Shown: piece by piece, positions 1 through 12,414 of the stretch | Layout: every line of letters starts with the position of its first letter | How positions within the stretch are numbered: the first letter of the stretch is position 1 | NCBI RefSeq assembly: GCF_020283565.1 | Contig: NC_060065.1 | Coordinates: forward strand, 56,209,489 to 56,273,488 | Length of the DNA stretch: 64,000 nt | Origin: Trifolium pratense | Lineage: Eukaryota; Streptophyta; Magnoliopsida; Fabales; Fabaceae | Direction of reading: 5' to 3' | Made by a program: the position numbers and the translations under genes | Notes under the pieces: generated by a model | Seen by the model: the letters and a program-made list of their open reading frames with translations, nothing else | Database searches by the model: none | What the model was told of the DNA's origin: nothing

Positions 1-492
1 TCTTGGTCCTTTAATTATGACCCTTTGGTTTATGTACTGTAAAGGGTGTAGTGTAGTGAAACATGATAATAACACAATCAAATCAAAGAAAGGAAGATGG
101 GGTAACAAGAAAAAAAAGAGGTCAGAGTGAATAGAGAATTTATTTTATTTTACTTCCTAACTTTGTTGCTTAATTAATTCCTGTAAAAAAAAGCATCTAG
201 AACAAAAATGAAATGATTCTGAAGATGTTTGGGCTGGCCCATTAAAAAAGAAAACTTTCTAAGATTCTGAGCCATGCATAGAAAATTGGAAATTGAATAG
301 ACTGCAAAATAATTCATACCCCTTCCTACCATAATAGACTAAATTAGAATCTATTTCTATAGTTATGGGTCCTTCAAATTATTGAAGTAACGCGGTGCCG
401 GCTGTAAATAAGAGATAGATACATCTTTAATTATGTCACATTTTTCTTAATCATAGAAAAAACAAGAGATAGATACATCTTTAATTAATTCC

Positions 493-585
493 CGCGTGAA
501 CTTAGTTCAGTTAGTAAATACATCATATTTTATATGTACAGATCAGAGTTCGAATTCCAGATATCTCACTTATCCACCATCCAAC
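493..585 (+). repeat. degenerate tRNA-derived SINE (family A)
   Basis: The order is a box A-like segment (GAACTTAGTTCAGTTAGTA), a spacer ending in ATATGTACAG, a box B-like segment (GAGTTCGAATTCC), then CTCACTTATCCACC. This is the same order as the better preserved copy at 8792-8926. It is diverged and I see no clear target duplication. Confidence 0.6.
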
Positions 586-1627
586 GAGCTCCAATCGGGC
601 GTCTTTACTTTCTCTAAATATAACGACCAAAGATAATCTAGAAAGAAAAAACACTTTAATTATGTGGTATTTTTCTTAATGATAGAAATTTACACTGATT
701 CAAAGATAATCATCAACACAAGGATTGAGTGGGTGGGGGTATATTATATGCATGAAATCAGCATAAGATTGAAAGGTGTTATGTTTCCCTAACAACTATT
801 ACTAGATTCTTTAAAGAAGATTCCATATGTTATCACATTACAATCATAAATTTGTGGAATGCTCTTTCTATGTAATCAATAATATTGTAATGTTTTTTTA
901 CTCACTTTTTTTGGTTAATAAAATCTATCATGATTAATTCTTTTAGTCATTTTCTGCTTTATGATATTTGATAGCTAGCAAATAGCAATTAGGGGGGATT
1001 TTAAATAAGAATCTTTGCTTTGAAGTTTGAACTTAATGAATATTGTAATCACCATTAGACTATGTTGTTGGTTTTTATATGAGATCACATGAATACCGTG
1101 CTCTTAATTAATTATCTGCATGTGTTTGATTATTTACGTAACCTTAAACCATAAGGAAAGAAGATTAAGAGAAGATATATCAAGCATGCTAAACATAAAA
1201 TGTTGATATTCAAGCTTTGTGTATATGGAAGTATATGTTAAATATGTTTGAATCTCAACCCAAAAGATAGTTCTAGAATGAGATGCCTCGCATATTTATA
1301 CACTATTGTTTATAGTCTTATTTACTTGAGCTTAATGTTTTTCTTTTTTGGAAGTTATTACTTGAGCTAAAATATGCACATTCTTCCTATTAAGATTGTA
1401 TAGTAATCTTATCTTAATAATTTAAAGATGTAAAAAGTGCTTGTTTGATTTATCGAAATGTTTCCACATTCACAAGTTCCAAATATAAAAAGGAGATTAT
1501 ATTTTGTCCTGGCTTTAAGTCTTGAGGCTCTGCAACTAGCTATATCTCTTAGAGTAGGTTTTTTTTTTTGGGTTGAAATTAATTGAAAATCGTTTTGATC
1601 TTTAGTCTAAAAGAGGCGAGCCTCAAC

Positions 1628-1810
1628 CAAATGTTAGTTGGTTCAGTGATGATTGACGCTGAACTTGGTAGGGAGAACCACAGTTCAATCCCCGCAACTG
1701 AATTTGGGAGGGGACTGGAACCACTTGATGCCAGAACTCGCCCCGAACTCTGGACTATTAGGGCACCCTTCCCTAGAAACCAGAGGGTGAAAACCAAAAA
1801 AAAAAGAGAA
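1628..1810 (+). mobile_element. tRNA-derived SINE (family B) with target-site duplication
   Basis: A tRNA-like head contains TTAGTTGGTTCAGTGATGATT, then a box B-like CAGTTCAATCCCC. The body ends in an A-rich tail. It is flanked by AGAGGCGAGCCTCAAC at 1612-1627 and AGAGACGAGCCTCAAC at 1811-1826, a 15/16 match, as expected for target-primed insertion. A minus-strand fragment of the same family is at 5636-5733. Confidence 0.75.
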
Positions 1811-2689
1811 AGAGACGAGCCTCAACAAAGGTAATTTGCTTTCATGTAAAATTAAATCACTCACAGTAATTCAACAACCTCTTCTTCAAATGTGAATATC
1901 GTATATCTTATATTTAATCCAAACACTAAAACCCACTCTCGCCTCCCCACACCAAGTTGATCCGAGCTCTAATATACCACTGGTTGAAGAGTCCAGCTGA
2001 GTGCCGAAAACAACAATGAACTATGTTCAAAGACGAAAAACACTAAATCTCAGTCTAAAACCTCAAAATATTAAATATATGAAAAATCTTCTCTCATATA
2101 TTTTTTCCATTCACAATCAACTGATGATTAAATTACTCAAACACCTTGGTGACCTCTAGGCACGTAAAACAATGGTTAACTCGTTTTAAATTTTAATCAT
2201 CATTCAAATAAAACTAATTGATGTCGTCGGTGTTAACTTCTTTGGCTTAAGATAGTCCAAGTTTCCAACTATAACTTTCAATTAATTAATCTCCTATTTT
2301 TCTTGTCTCCCTTTTTCATCCCTTTTTCCCATCAAAGGAATGATGTTTTTCCAAAACTTTAACCAATTTATAAGCAAAAGCAAAGATCAAGTTTTCCCCA
2401 TGTAAAGTAAATGTCAAGACTTGACATATGGACCCTTATAAAATTCGGTACAATGCAAAAGTAATAATTATGTAAAAGTGTGATATGTCTATGGACAAAT
2501 TGTACAATGACCTAGATAAATGGTTTATATAGTTGCAAATCTCTCAAAATAATTAAGAAGATTGAAAGTAAAAATTCATGATTACGATTCAATCATCGAA
2601 TAAAAATAATTACGAGTTGAGTTTGGATGCACATCCGCATGCACATTTATATACCCTTATTTTCCACTTCTCGGTCGCAGATGTGAGAA

Positions 2690-2755
2690 TCAACTATTGG
2701 TCTTTCTTAATAAATTCAGCATCAATTACTACTAGACCAACTAACGATATCGGTG
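2690..2755 (-). repeat. SINE family B fragment
   Basis: On the minus strand this reads ATCGTTAGTTGGTCTAGTAG followed by AATTGATGCTGAATTT, matching the head of the copy at 1628. Only the head is recognisable. Confidence 0.4.
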
Positions 2756-3742
2756 ATTAAGCGTGAACTCCTATGAATATCACTAGTCCTCATTGGAAGA
2801 GTTTTAAGACAATTATTCCACTTTAAAGTTTAAACCACCTATTAATTAAAGTGGTTCACAATGTAGTTTGTCATATTGTAATTAATTTTCAGAGGAAAAA
2901 TAAAATTTGTGCAAGAAGGGAACATGCTACCTAAACAAGTACATATATCCCTATACATATACAACAATATGTTAATTAATTAGTTTAATGAAGCTCATTA
3001 TCTTAATGAAAATTGTACTACTAATTAAATCACAAAATTGGTAAAAACAAATATATTCTTGTTTGATTCTTGTGGATCACATCAAGATATGCTATGCTAT
3101 AAGTACCAACAGAGCAGCATCTCTAGCTAGTCTATAGGAGAGCAGAATTGGAGTGAAGTGGCAACAAGTTGACCATAGTATATGTACGGATTTTTGTCTT
3201 TGTTTTGACATCATCATCCATAAATGTCAAAGAGACAGAGAGAGGAAGCAACAGAACAATGTGTCAACATAAAGTACTGCAAAACTAAGCATATATTACC
3301 ACTATACGACTAATTCTAAGTTATAAAATAAAAAATTAAATATACAATGCTAGCTAAAAGAGTAATAATATTAAATGTTACACAAAAATACATAGTTTTT
3401 AGTTGACAAACATGTGAAAGAAAATAGACATATTTATGGAACTATTTAGCTAGCATCTCTTAATGATACAACCTCAACTAGTAAGGTTCATGTTTGCAAA
3501 GTTCAAGAGATATCATATGATAATTAAATGCATGGAATATTTAATTAATTAACTCAACTCACCACATAAAATAAAATTAATATATACACATGAAAATGTC
3601 CTATTAAAATTAAAATATTATAAAAATATAGTAGCAAATTAATCATCCAAGTTGAAGCTACGCAGTGTAGCTTTTGAAAAATCACGGTGGATCACAGTGA
3701 ATCTGACATATCCGCTGTGATACTAAACATAGACGATGACTC

Positions 3743-5198
3743 TCAATTACTTGAAGGAAGGATTGGTTTTGTGAGAATTTTGTCTTGTGGTTGATAGAAT
3801 GATAATGGTGATGATGAAGATGTTGTTGTTGAAGATGGCAATGATGACATGATGAGAGAATCAATATACTCCACTTGATCATTATTTGATGCTGCCACAA
3901 TTTGATGATGATCTTGTGGACAAATTATACTCTGTTGTTGATCTGTATAACACTCATCATTTTGATTGACAACTTGATGATGATCATGTTCTTGTGAAGA
4001 ATCAGAAAAAGAAAATGGAATGCTACAAACATAATCATTCTTTATAGTTTCACACACTTTTGGCACAATAGGCTCAAGTTCCATCAAATGATGCCAAGTA
4101 TTTGGAATTGGATTGATAAAATTATCATCAACAATATTGAAATTTTGTGTGGAAGCTTCACTTTTTGTGGCAATAATTTGATGATTTTCTTGAATATTTG
4201 GATTGAGATGATGAAATAATGACCATGTATCTAATTGATCATAAGAAGGTGGAACAATATTATTGGATAATGGTATTGTAATTTCTGGTAATATTGGATT
4301 ATTTTGATGAACATGTAAGAAATTTGCATTGAAATTGTTAATATCAATAATATTCTTGATATCAACTTGATCTTGTAGGATTGGAGATGGGATATTGATA
4401 GGAAGGTATAAGTGATGATCTAAGTTGTTAAGGGTAGGATTGTCATTAAATAAAGGGAAGAAACTTTCCATAGGAACATTTGTAGGACAATGAATATGAT
4501 CAGAAAATGTGGTTAAAGAAGGAACAAGATCATGTGAAAGTAGTTTCTTTTTTATGCTTGAATTCCAAAAGTTCTTCACTTCATTATCTGTTCTTCCTGG
4601 TAAATGCTTTGCTATCTGAGCCCACCTGTTCAAATTTCAAACCATAATTATCTTAACCATTTATTAATCAAGAAAATAGCACTAATATTTAAGAAAAAAT
4701 CAATACAAAAATGAAGAGGCATGTATATGAACCTGTTGCCTAGAATAGTATGAAGTTCAATAATGAGAGCAGCTTCTTGTGGTGAAAAACTTCCACGTTT
4801 CAAATCTGGTCTTAGATAGTTAATCCATCTCAATCTGCAACTCTTTCCACACCTTTGTAGCCCTACAATCAAAGTTTTGGAAATTATTAACGTGAGTTTG
4901 TCAGAATCACTGTGATTTTAACAAAAACTATATACTTTGGAGGTTCAGGTGATCACGATGGTTCATTGTGATTCTGTCAATTTCATCGTGAACTCGAACT
5001 TACTTATACTCATATATACTAGGAGAGAATTATGAAATGAAAAAGTAGTATATGTTAATAATTACCTGCAAGTTTAGGGACAGAGCTCCAACAACCATGT
5101 CCATAATTTGTGATGTAGTTGATGAGTTTTTCATCTTCTTCAGGTGACCATAATCCTCTTTTCACCTTCTGTTTGTTGCAGCAAGAGTGATGCCCCAT
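3743..5198 (-). CDS. MYB26-like: R2R3-MYB transcription factor, MYB26-like
   Basis: Three exons join in frame: 5066-5198 (133 nt), 4733-4862 (130 nt) and 3743-4625. The first two lengths are the classic R2R3-MYB exon sizes, and all borders are GT-AG. The 381-residue product starts [17 protein letters not shown], carries R2 at about residues 14-62 (spaced Trp, [25 protein letters not shown]) and R3 at about 67-113 ([20 protein letters not shown]). It then has a long Asn/His/Asp-rich tail without known domains. The start and the [17 protein letters not shown] stretch match what I recall of Arabidopsis MYB26 (MALE STERILE 35), which activates secondary wall thickening in the anther endothecium needed for pollen release. 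The nuclear location and DNA binding are family knowledge; an anther role here is inference. MYB61/MYB86-type paralogues are the main alternative. Confidence 0.9.
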
Positions 5199-5359
5199 TA
5201 TGATCTATCTCCTTTCTTCTTTCTCTAGTTAATACTATTGATCAATCTCAAGGACTTAACCAATCAAAGATAAGTTTTTGTGTTAATAATGAAAAAGAAT
5301 AATGAAAGGAAAGAAAGGTGTAGGTTGTAGTATAGGGTTTAGCCCTAGGTTACAAATAG

Positions 5360-5366
5360 TTATATA
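5360..5366 (-). promoter_or_regulatory. possible TATA box of the MYB gene
   Basis: TATATAA on the minus strand lies about 160 bases upstream of the MYB start codon, with no upstream ATG-initiated frame of note between. Such strings are frequent in this AT-rich DNA, so support is positional only. Confidence 0.35.
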
Positions 5367-5635
5367 AAAATGTGAAAGGAATTCTCTGAGCAAAACTGAA
5401 CAGAACTGAAAAAAATGGATGGTATTATGGTGAAGTGAGAGGTGGTGAATTTAATGTGGGGGGATGTACCATTGTGGACCAGTTAGGGTTTGTGGCAAAG
5501 GGCTAAAAGCTGCAGTGTCACTCTGCAACATTTGTAGGCCCTATAGTGGATTTTTTTAAAAGAATTCTTTATTACATATATATTTTTTATTCTTTACTAT
5601 CCGTTTAATGTTTTTCGGTGGTCAGTTCTGTGATC

Positions 5636-5733
5636 AAGTAGTTTTAGTTTTTTTTCGATCACAGTTGTCGGGGATCGAACTACTGTTTTCCCTAGCAAGT
5701 TCAGCATAAATCACCATTGAACCAACTAACAAT
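5636..5733 (-). repeat. SINE family B fragment
   Basis: Minus-strand reading gives ATTGTTAGTTGGTTCAATGG, then GCTGAACTTGCTAGGGA and a box B-like AGTTCGATCCCCGACAACTG. It is the same head as the copy at 1628-1810. It lacks the distal body. Confidence 0.6.
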
Positions 5734-6719
5734 TAATATTACACATTTTATTTAGATATATATGTACCAGCATATTCGTTAAAATGAACAATTCTAATAG
5801 ATTTATAAATTGTGGTTATTAACTTTTCTATACTAAATTAAACACTAGTTATCAACCAATCAGAATTATTCACCTCAACGACATATCGACGCACTAGTAT
5901 ATCCAAATAATGTGTATGTAGTATTCACTTTTTTCTTTCTTTTTCTTTCCCTTACTCAGAACAGATGGGCTACCTACACGTGTCATGCATGCAGGCTTGT
6001 GGGTCCTATGTAGTAACAGATACACTTGGACATAGTCAGATTCAAGAAAGATTTTTAAAGGTCTAGCAAGCGCATATGGTGAAACTTAATTGATTGATAA
6101 CATAAATTTTGTAGTTGGATGATTTTGGATCAGGATGCAATAGGGTAAGTAAATTTTACAGTTACATGTAGTAGTATGCATTAGGATATTTCAGCCATTC
6201 ATTTTAAATTGTCTGGTTAATATTATTTCTTAATAAAATTAGTATAAATCAATCTTAACCATTAATATTAGGTCAAATAATTCTGATTAAAAACAGCGTG
6301 AATATTTACCGCAATATATCTATTTCCGACCATTTTATCAACATACCAATCTAGTTGATGATGATTTTATGATCGTCTCATGAAATTGTAGGTCAATCAT
6401 GAAGTTTAGTTTTTGAAATTTTAGGATTGATTATTTGTCCCGAAAATTTATGAATTAATAGGCAAAAATATTCATGAAATTAACAAAAGACCTCATTATA
6501 TTCCATTCGTAGGTTAAGTTCTACTTACTTTTTAAGTTGACAAAGTAATTCGATCTACTCATTACATGTTTAAGAGAACCAAAATTCGTATCACTTGAAT
6601 TTATTCATCGTTGGTTTGACAATATTTTTTTGTCTATTTGTATCTTCATAGTCATTATAATTTTATGGATTAAATTGATAATAACCTCCATAAATTTTCA
6701 TTATCTCTCCCTCTCTCTT

Positions 6720-7085
6720 ATCTTGGAAGTGGTTTTTAGGTAAAAATCTTGACTCTCCCGGTTCATTTTACGAGTGGGGTATTCACCCTACTTCATGTTG
6801 AAATCAGTAGAGTTTGTTTGGGTATCGTGTTGAGTCTCAATGGGTCAGAGGGATTAGAGGTCTTTTTGTTGTTTTGTCCTGTGGTTGATCTTTGTCTCTC
6901 TTGTTGACATGTGTTCTTCTTCTCGTGGTGATGCATTCGAGAGGTTCTAGTTTGTTGGTAGTGTATCTCCTTGTTTCCTAGTATTGTTATTTTTGTTTTC
7001 TTTTCTTAGAGATTGTTTTGTTTTGGTGGAATGTATTTCTTGTACCTCCTTGATTTATTGAATTTTCTCTTATACTTTTTTCGTT
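6720..7085 (+). pseudogene. LINE 3'-end remnant
   Basis: Forward translation near 6722-6785 gives SWKWFLGKNLDSPGSFYEWG, which matches the cysteine/tryptophan-rich C-terminal tail common to plant LINE reverse transcriptases. Downstream is the T-rich 3' untranslated type sequence typical of these elements. No upstream reverse transcriptase is attached, so it is a 5'-truncated, dead copy. Assignment rests on recognition of the tail motif. Confidence 0.55.
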
Positions 7086-7839
7086 TTTTATTTATATCTA
7101 TACCTATTTGGTGTGAACTTTTCATAATACCAATATTACCCTTGATTTTTTTTTTGAACAGCAACAACATAAGACATGTTTTTTTTACCACCAAAAATCT
7201 TTTATTAGTAAACTCACCATAAAATAAGCCATATTTTTTTTACATAAATTACTCACCATAACATAAGACATATTTTTTTTACATAAATTTGCATGATAGA
7301 AAATATAGATCACACCGCGCCTAACCGCTAATATAATATAAAAAGAAAACTCTCTAATTTTATGGATCAAATTGATAATTTCCTCTTAAAGTTGTATATG
7401 ATTGAAGTTTGTTTCTTCTTTTTACTAAATATTTCATAAGCAAACTTGAAGATGCCCATATTTATTGGATATGTTGCATGCATGTATAAAGTTAAAGATC
7501 TTGAATGAAAAGCATCCAAATTAAAGGTAGACTTGGGAAGACAGGGATGGCCAAGGTCTTGTATCATACACGACATGACCAAATTAGTTTTTATATTCTT
7601 TTTTTGATCTTTCAATCAAAAGTTGCGTTACGCTCCTCTTCCAGCATCTTGTCCCTCATAAATAGTATCTTTAAATATTTTATTTTCTAATACTTTTTTT
7701 ATCGATTTTTTTTTTACTAAAATACAAAATATTCATTCATTCAAATTGGTAGAGTACATCAGATTCAAGTACAAATTCAATACTGCTAAAAATGAAAAAA
7801 GGATGAATCTGCGAACAAACACACAACATCTAAGTTAAT

Positions 7840-8270
7840 AGCGTAAAACGGCATACTCATGCCTACAAATAATGTGATAAAATTAAAGTGACCGGAATAC
7901 CCATGCCTCCGGATCTGCATCGTTGACGAACTTAATCATCGTGTGAATCAGTAGTTGAGCGAGGTTGATCTGCCAATTCAATCAAACGAACACCGCAACA
8001 AGACGGGAATACAAACACCGCACAAAGACGGAACGACGAAATCACAAAAAAAAAAAAAAACACACACACAAATTTTTTTTTAATCTTTGTGAAAACCACT
8101 TATTTAGATTAAAGCAAATAGAAAAGGATGCAAATGAGTGATTTTGGGTCGAAAAAGACCCAAAATCACCTCCCTTTTTTGATGAGAGAAGGAGAAGAAA
8201 ACTTAGAGAGAAGGAGGAAATTATCTCTCTAAAAAATTAGGGCCGGCTCTTTTAACTTTTATTCATTTTA
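7840..8270 (-). repeat. retroelement-like patch with perfect hairpin
   Basis: The patch is less AT-rich than its surroundings and contains, at about 8139-8170, GTGATTTTGGGTC, a 6-base loop, then GACCCAAAATCAC, a perfect 13-bp stem. Purine-rich GAGAGAAGGAGAAGAAA follows. It resembles 5' leader sequence of dispersed retroposons read on the minus strand, but I cannot name the element. Confidence 0.3.
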
Positions 8271-8791
8271 TTTTTTTGAAAAAAATAAATTTAATACAAT
8301 TCATTAACTAAAATGTGCTCAATACAAGAAAGAATCAAATAAAAAAGCAACGACTAATTTGAAAATAGGTCGCCCTAGCTAAAGAATAAACAACCATATT
8401 TGTTTGTCACTTAATGGACTTCACCTCAAAGTTTGAATACAATAATAATAAGTTCTTAATATTAAAAATTAAACTACTAAATTTCGATACGACAACTTTA
8501 CTAGACATAATTGCATCAACCACCATTTTTGAGTCTCAAAAGTCACATGGGAAAATGATCCTTGTTGTATTGCTTAACATATGGCCTCAATTCTTAAACT
8601 ATATATTTATCGCCTACAAAATATAGCTCAACTAGCAATATCAAATGTTAGGGTGAATGTTTACGTAATTCGAATATGATATCTCGTAGTTGTGTATGTA
8701 GTTTTCGGTAGGGTTTTAAAACAATGTATTTATTAATTAACTAATTTTAGATATAAATGTAGTATTAATGGTATTTAGATAAATGTTAATT

Positions 8792-8926
8792 AGTCTCCGT
8801 GAGCTTAACTCAGTTGGTAGGAACATCACATTATATGTACAGAAGCTGAAGTTCGAACCCCGAACACTCCACTTATTCACCTTTAAGGTGAAAATTTTAG
8901 CCACTAGTTTACTTGACAAAAAAAAA
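8792..8926 (+). mobile_element. intact tRNA-derived SINE (family A)
   Basis: Box A-like GAGCTTAACTCAGTTGGTAG and box B-like AAGTTCGAACCCCGAAC are present, followed by CTCCACTTATTCACC and a terminal poly(A). A perfect 13-bp duplication, ATAAATGTTAATT, flanks it at 8779-8791 and 8927-8939. This is the best preserved copy of the family in the window; others lie at 493, 17222, 23483, 36182, 41530 and 49095. Confidence 0.85.
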
Positions 8927-8950
8927 ATAAATGTTAATTTTCCAAACATT

Positions 8951-9196
8951 TTCGTTTATTACAAAGAGGGCCGAAACCCAGGAAAGAGAAAAAAAAATTA
9001 CATAGCAATCATGCAAGGAATATAAATCCCCATTAACACCAGCAACTACCAAATGACAAAACTGCGTCGAACATAAATCATAAAAACAAATGTCACCAAG
9101 CAACGAAGCTCCAAGGTTTGTTAAGGCATTCACACATTGATTAGTTTTCCGATAAGAGTGTGCGGCCGAAACCTTCCAATCCCCAATAATTGACAA
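8951..9196 (-). pseudogene. LINE RNase H-like C-terminal fragment
   Basis: A minus-strand frame of about 80 residues contains DWKVSAAHSYRKTNQCVNAL and then NLGASLLGDICFYD. This pattern (W-x-V-x-x-x-HxYRxxNQCxDALANLG) is the end of the RNase H-type domain found at the C-terminus of plant LINE polyproteins. No other part of the element is adjacent. It is a truncated relic next to the intact SINE at 8792-8926. Confidence 0.6.
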
Positions 9197-9996
9197 TTTT
9201 TTTGAATCAGAGCACCCATCGGGCTACCCTCTAAAACACTATTGAAGAACATTAGCAACCTACTAGAAATGTTATTACAAAGGTTGGTATTTAAATTCCA
9301 AATTCTTTACTTTTTCACACTTAAAATATGCGTAAGTTTACCATTAAACTACTTGGAAAAAAAGACTAAACTAAACTACAACAAACAACTTAAAAGTTTC
9401 AAGACCAAGTGAATCCTAAAAAATTAGCATAGTAGTGTAATATAATTTTTATGCTATTTTTTCTTATTAAAAAATGTCATTTTTTTAATATTAAGCCACA
9501 TTTTACTGTCCTCTTAGACTTTACATTATATTGAGCCGATCATAATAGAAATAGACAGTAAAATGAGGCCAAATATGATCGGTCTATTGTATATAAGCTT
9601 TTTATATTGCAACATAAATTTCTGTAGAATAAATGTTATCAAAACAAGCTAGTACTTCTATAAAAAGAGAAGTAGAAAAATCTAGTACTAATTTAAAAGC
9701 ATTATTTTTTTCTCTCAAGGACATATTTAGGATATGTATGTGTCCAAGAGAATATATGAACTTTAGTAAATTGCCACCAAACGCGGTCAAAGGTAGTGAG
9801 TGATTATATATTGCTGGATTGCTTAATTATTCACATGTTCCCTTTTAAGGGAAACATGAGCTTCTATAGCAGAATATTCTTTACAATAGACAAAAACTTT
9901 TTCAATCCTTTTTACCTTTCTTTTTCATTAGTAGAGAAGATAGAAGGAAATTTGTTCCTATATATTTATCACTTTTGTAGAAGAATTTGATAGTAG

Positions 9997-10030
9997 TTTT
10001 TTTTTTGTACAAGAATTTTGTTAGTATTTT
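9997..10030 (+). repeat. left copy of 33-bp direct repeat flanking CACTA element 1
   Basis: A T10 run, GTAC, AAGAATTTTG and TTAGTATTT abut the CACTACAACA terminus. A second copy, 30/33 identical, abuts the other terminus at 14357-14389. Confidence 0.75.
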
Positions 10031-12414
10031 CACTACAACATTTATTGTCTCTAACAACAACTGAAAATTGTTGCCAGAACTATGAAAAACGTTGCCTAAG
10101 AGAATAGGGGACGTTTTTCAGGTGTCTTCTATGCGAGCGTTACCTATTGTCTAAGGCAACGTTTTTTCTCACTTTCTAGGCACACTTCATATAAACGTCG
10201 CCTAAACTGTAGGAATGGGGGACGGTTTTCCTGGGCAACTAAGGCGACGCTTTTTAAGTGTTGCCATTTATGACAACAGTTGTTAATTGTTGCCTATAAT
10301 TGAAACAATGAGAACATTTACAAAATGTCCCCAAAGATTATAAGCAACATTTTTAAAATTTTGTATCATAGCTTTCTTCACCTCAGTTTAACAGCAGCTA
10401 ATATGTAATTTTTCAAAAACAAAAATTACAATTTATATGCAAGAGACAAATATATTAACTCTTTTATTCATTCAAATGTTTGTAATATTATACAGATTCA
10501 CATATTTCAACCTTCATTCATATGAAGGTTGTAGACAAAAAAAAAAAGTGAAAGTGTCAATAAGGGGTTGATCTCCCTCTTCATTAAATAGAATTAGGTT
10601 TAGTATATTCTTCCGGTTCTACCAAAATTTATACAGATCCCTCGCCTCATCATGCAGAGAAGCAATTCTTAACTATTCATCCAGCTTTTCCAAAGTTTAT
10701 GCAGCTCTCTGAAACCATTTCAAAATCAAATGTTAGTAATTAGCAAAATATGTGACTGAATTAACATAGTGCTGTCAAATTTATACAACTGTAAGAATGA
10801 TTTCAACACAACACAATTAGTACTCCATGGATAAAACAAATTTCCAGTCTTACACATAATTACAGAGTGAGCAGAACACATTTAGTACCTCATGAATAAA
10901 TTAAAAGCAAAAGGATCAATACTAAGTAAAAACCTATGAAAATCGATCAAGATCCTTTAGAGAGAAAGAGACCAAACCAAAGAGCAATGAAATTAATGTT
11001 TTGTACCACACCAAAATTGAGGCATGGACATCAACTATCAGAGGATGAGTTCAATAAAGTTTGCTAACTTTTCAAAACCTATTAGCTTATATTTTCATAT
11101 CATTTTAACACACATAAGAAAGGCGTCTAAGTTGTGCCAACATGAGTAACATCAACAATCACAATATAAAGGTCATCATCTACACACAAATTATAATCAG
11201 TTTTTTTATCTACAAACAAATCATATAATACCTTGTTTTTACTAACATAAAGATAAACCTTCCACTAGAATATACATCATACATAATTTTTTTATTTGGC
11301 AATTATTTCTAACACCAAAAGCAAAACCTCAAAATAATCAGAAGCATAACTGAGTGGGTAAAGGGAAACACAACTAACCTTTGAATACAAAAGAGTCACA
11401 TGTGAAACTGAGTTGTTGCAACCGTGGTCTCAAATCTTCTAACGGAGCAAAACGGTTGGTGATGTTGCAAGGCTGTTGCAAATTGGAAACTGTAGTGTAT
11501 AGTTCTTAACAACGCTCACAATCACGACGGTGATCATAAGGGTTCACGATGATAGGCGGATCAGAAGTGTCCGTGAAATCACTACTCAATATTGTTCTTG
11601 GTCTAGCACTTTACTCTTTTTTTACATTCATTCACACCACTTGAGTCACAAAATGGACTCTTGAATTAGGTATTATTGTTACCCTAAAGATAAGCAAAAC
11701 TTTGATCAGCCAATTATCAAATAAATAAAAGCCTTACAGAGTAAAGACAAAACCACCCACCTTCTACATAAAAAGAAGCTTTAAGCACCAAATCAAACAC
11801 CAAAATTGCCCCAAAATGAAGGAAGCTTTAGATGAAAATTAAGTCACTAACTCCATGTTTGTTAGCAATTGCCTCCCTGTTAAAAACAAACACAGACCTA
11901 TTAAGCTAAGCGATGCAAATCATTTAAGCTCCATAACATTTTGACCTAATTAACAAACAATGAAGAACATTTAGGATTCAATGCATTCAGGGTATCACCT
12001 GTGCTAAAAAGGTGTCATCAGTTGCCAAGTAGATCAAGTAAGTAGGTATTTCTTCAGTCGAGTAAAAACACAATACACAAAATCCCTAAAGATCTGAGTG
12101 TTTGTTTAAAAGAGAAACAGAGAGAGAATGACGGTCAAAAACCCTAATTGAAAGAAAACTCGAACAACAAAACGTACAATCTAAAACCCTAAATAAATAA
12201 ATAAATAAATAAAGAAGAGCAATTAAATTAGCGGATTGAAAATATAGAGGTGAGAATGACCTGAGATTTGTTCTTTGGAGCTATTGAGTTGCTCGCCGTA
12301 TTCGTAGAGCTTCGCGATGTAATTGTAGAATCTTCGGAAGTGACCAGATTCGTAGAGCTGTTGAAATTTGTTCTTTGGACATGGTGTGTTGCAAGAAGAA
12401 AGTAGAGAGCGTAA

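Larger units (their letters stand above)
1..3742. other. intergenic, AT-rich, no gene seen
   Basis: No open reading frame here resembles a known protein and no multi-exon gene could be assembled. The interval holds a degenerate SINE at about 493-585, a SINE with target duplication at 1628-1810 and a short relic of that family near 2690-2755. It ends at the 3' side of the MYB gene. The rest is AT-rich sequence with nothing I can name. Confidence 0.6.
5199..10030. other. intergenic with LINE and SINE relics, no host gene seen
   Basis: Beyond the MYB 5' region I find no gene. Recognisable items are a SINE fragment (5636-5733), a LINE 3' end (about 6720-7085), a perfect 13-bp-stem hairpin in a retroelement-like patch (7840-8270), an intact SINE (8792-8926) and a LINE C-terminal fragment (8951-9196). 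The short reading frames between them look like chance. Confidence 0.55.

Noticed and set aside
4889..4998. MITE in MYB intron 1 (TGTCAGAATCAC in opposite orientations)
   Set aside because: Imperfect inverted words occur, and similar words near 3683-3725, but termini and target duplication cannot be shown.
8805..8860. tRNA gene (box A and box B present)
   Set aside because: No cloverleaf can be closed; the body, poly(A) and 13-bp duplication show a tRNA-derived SINE.
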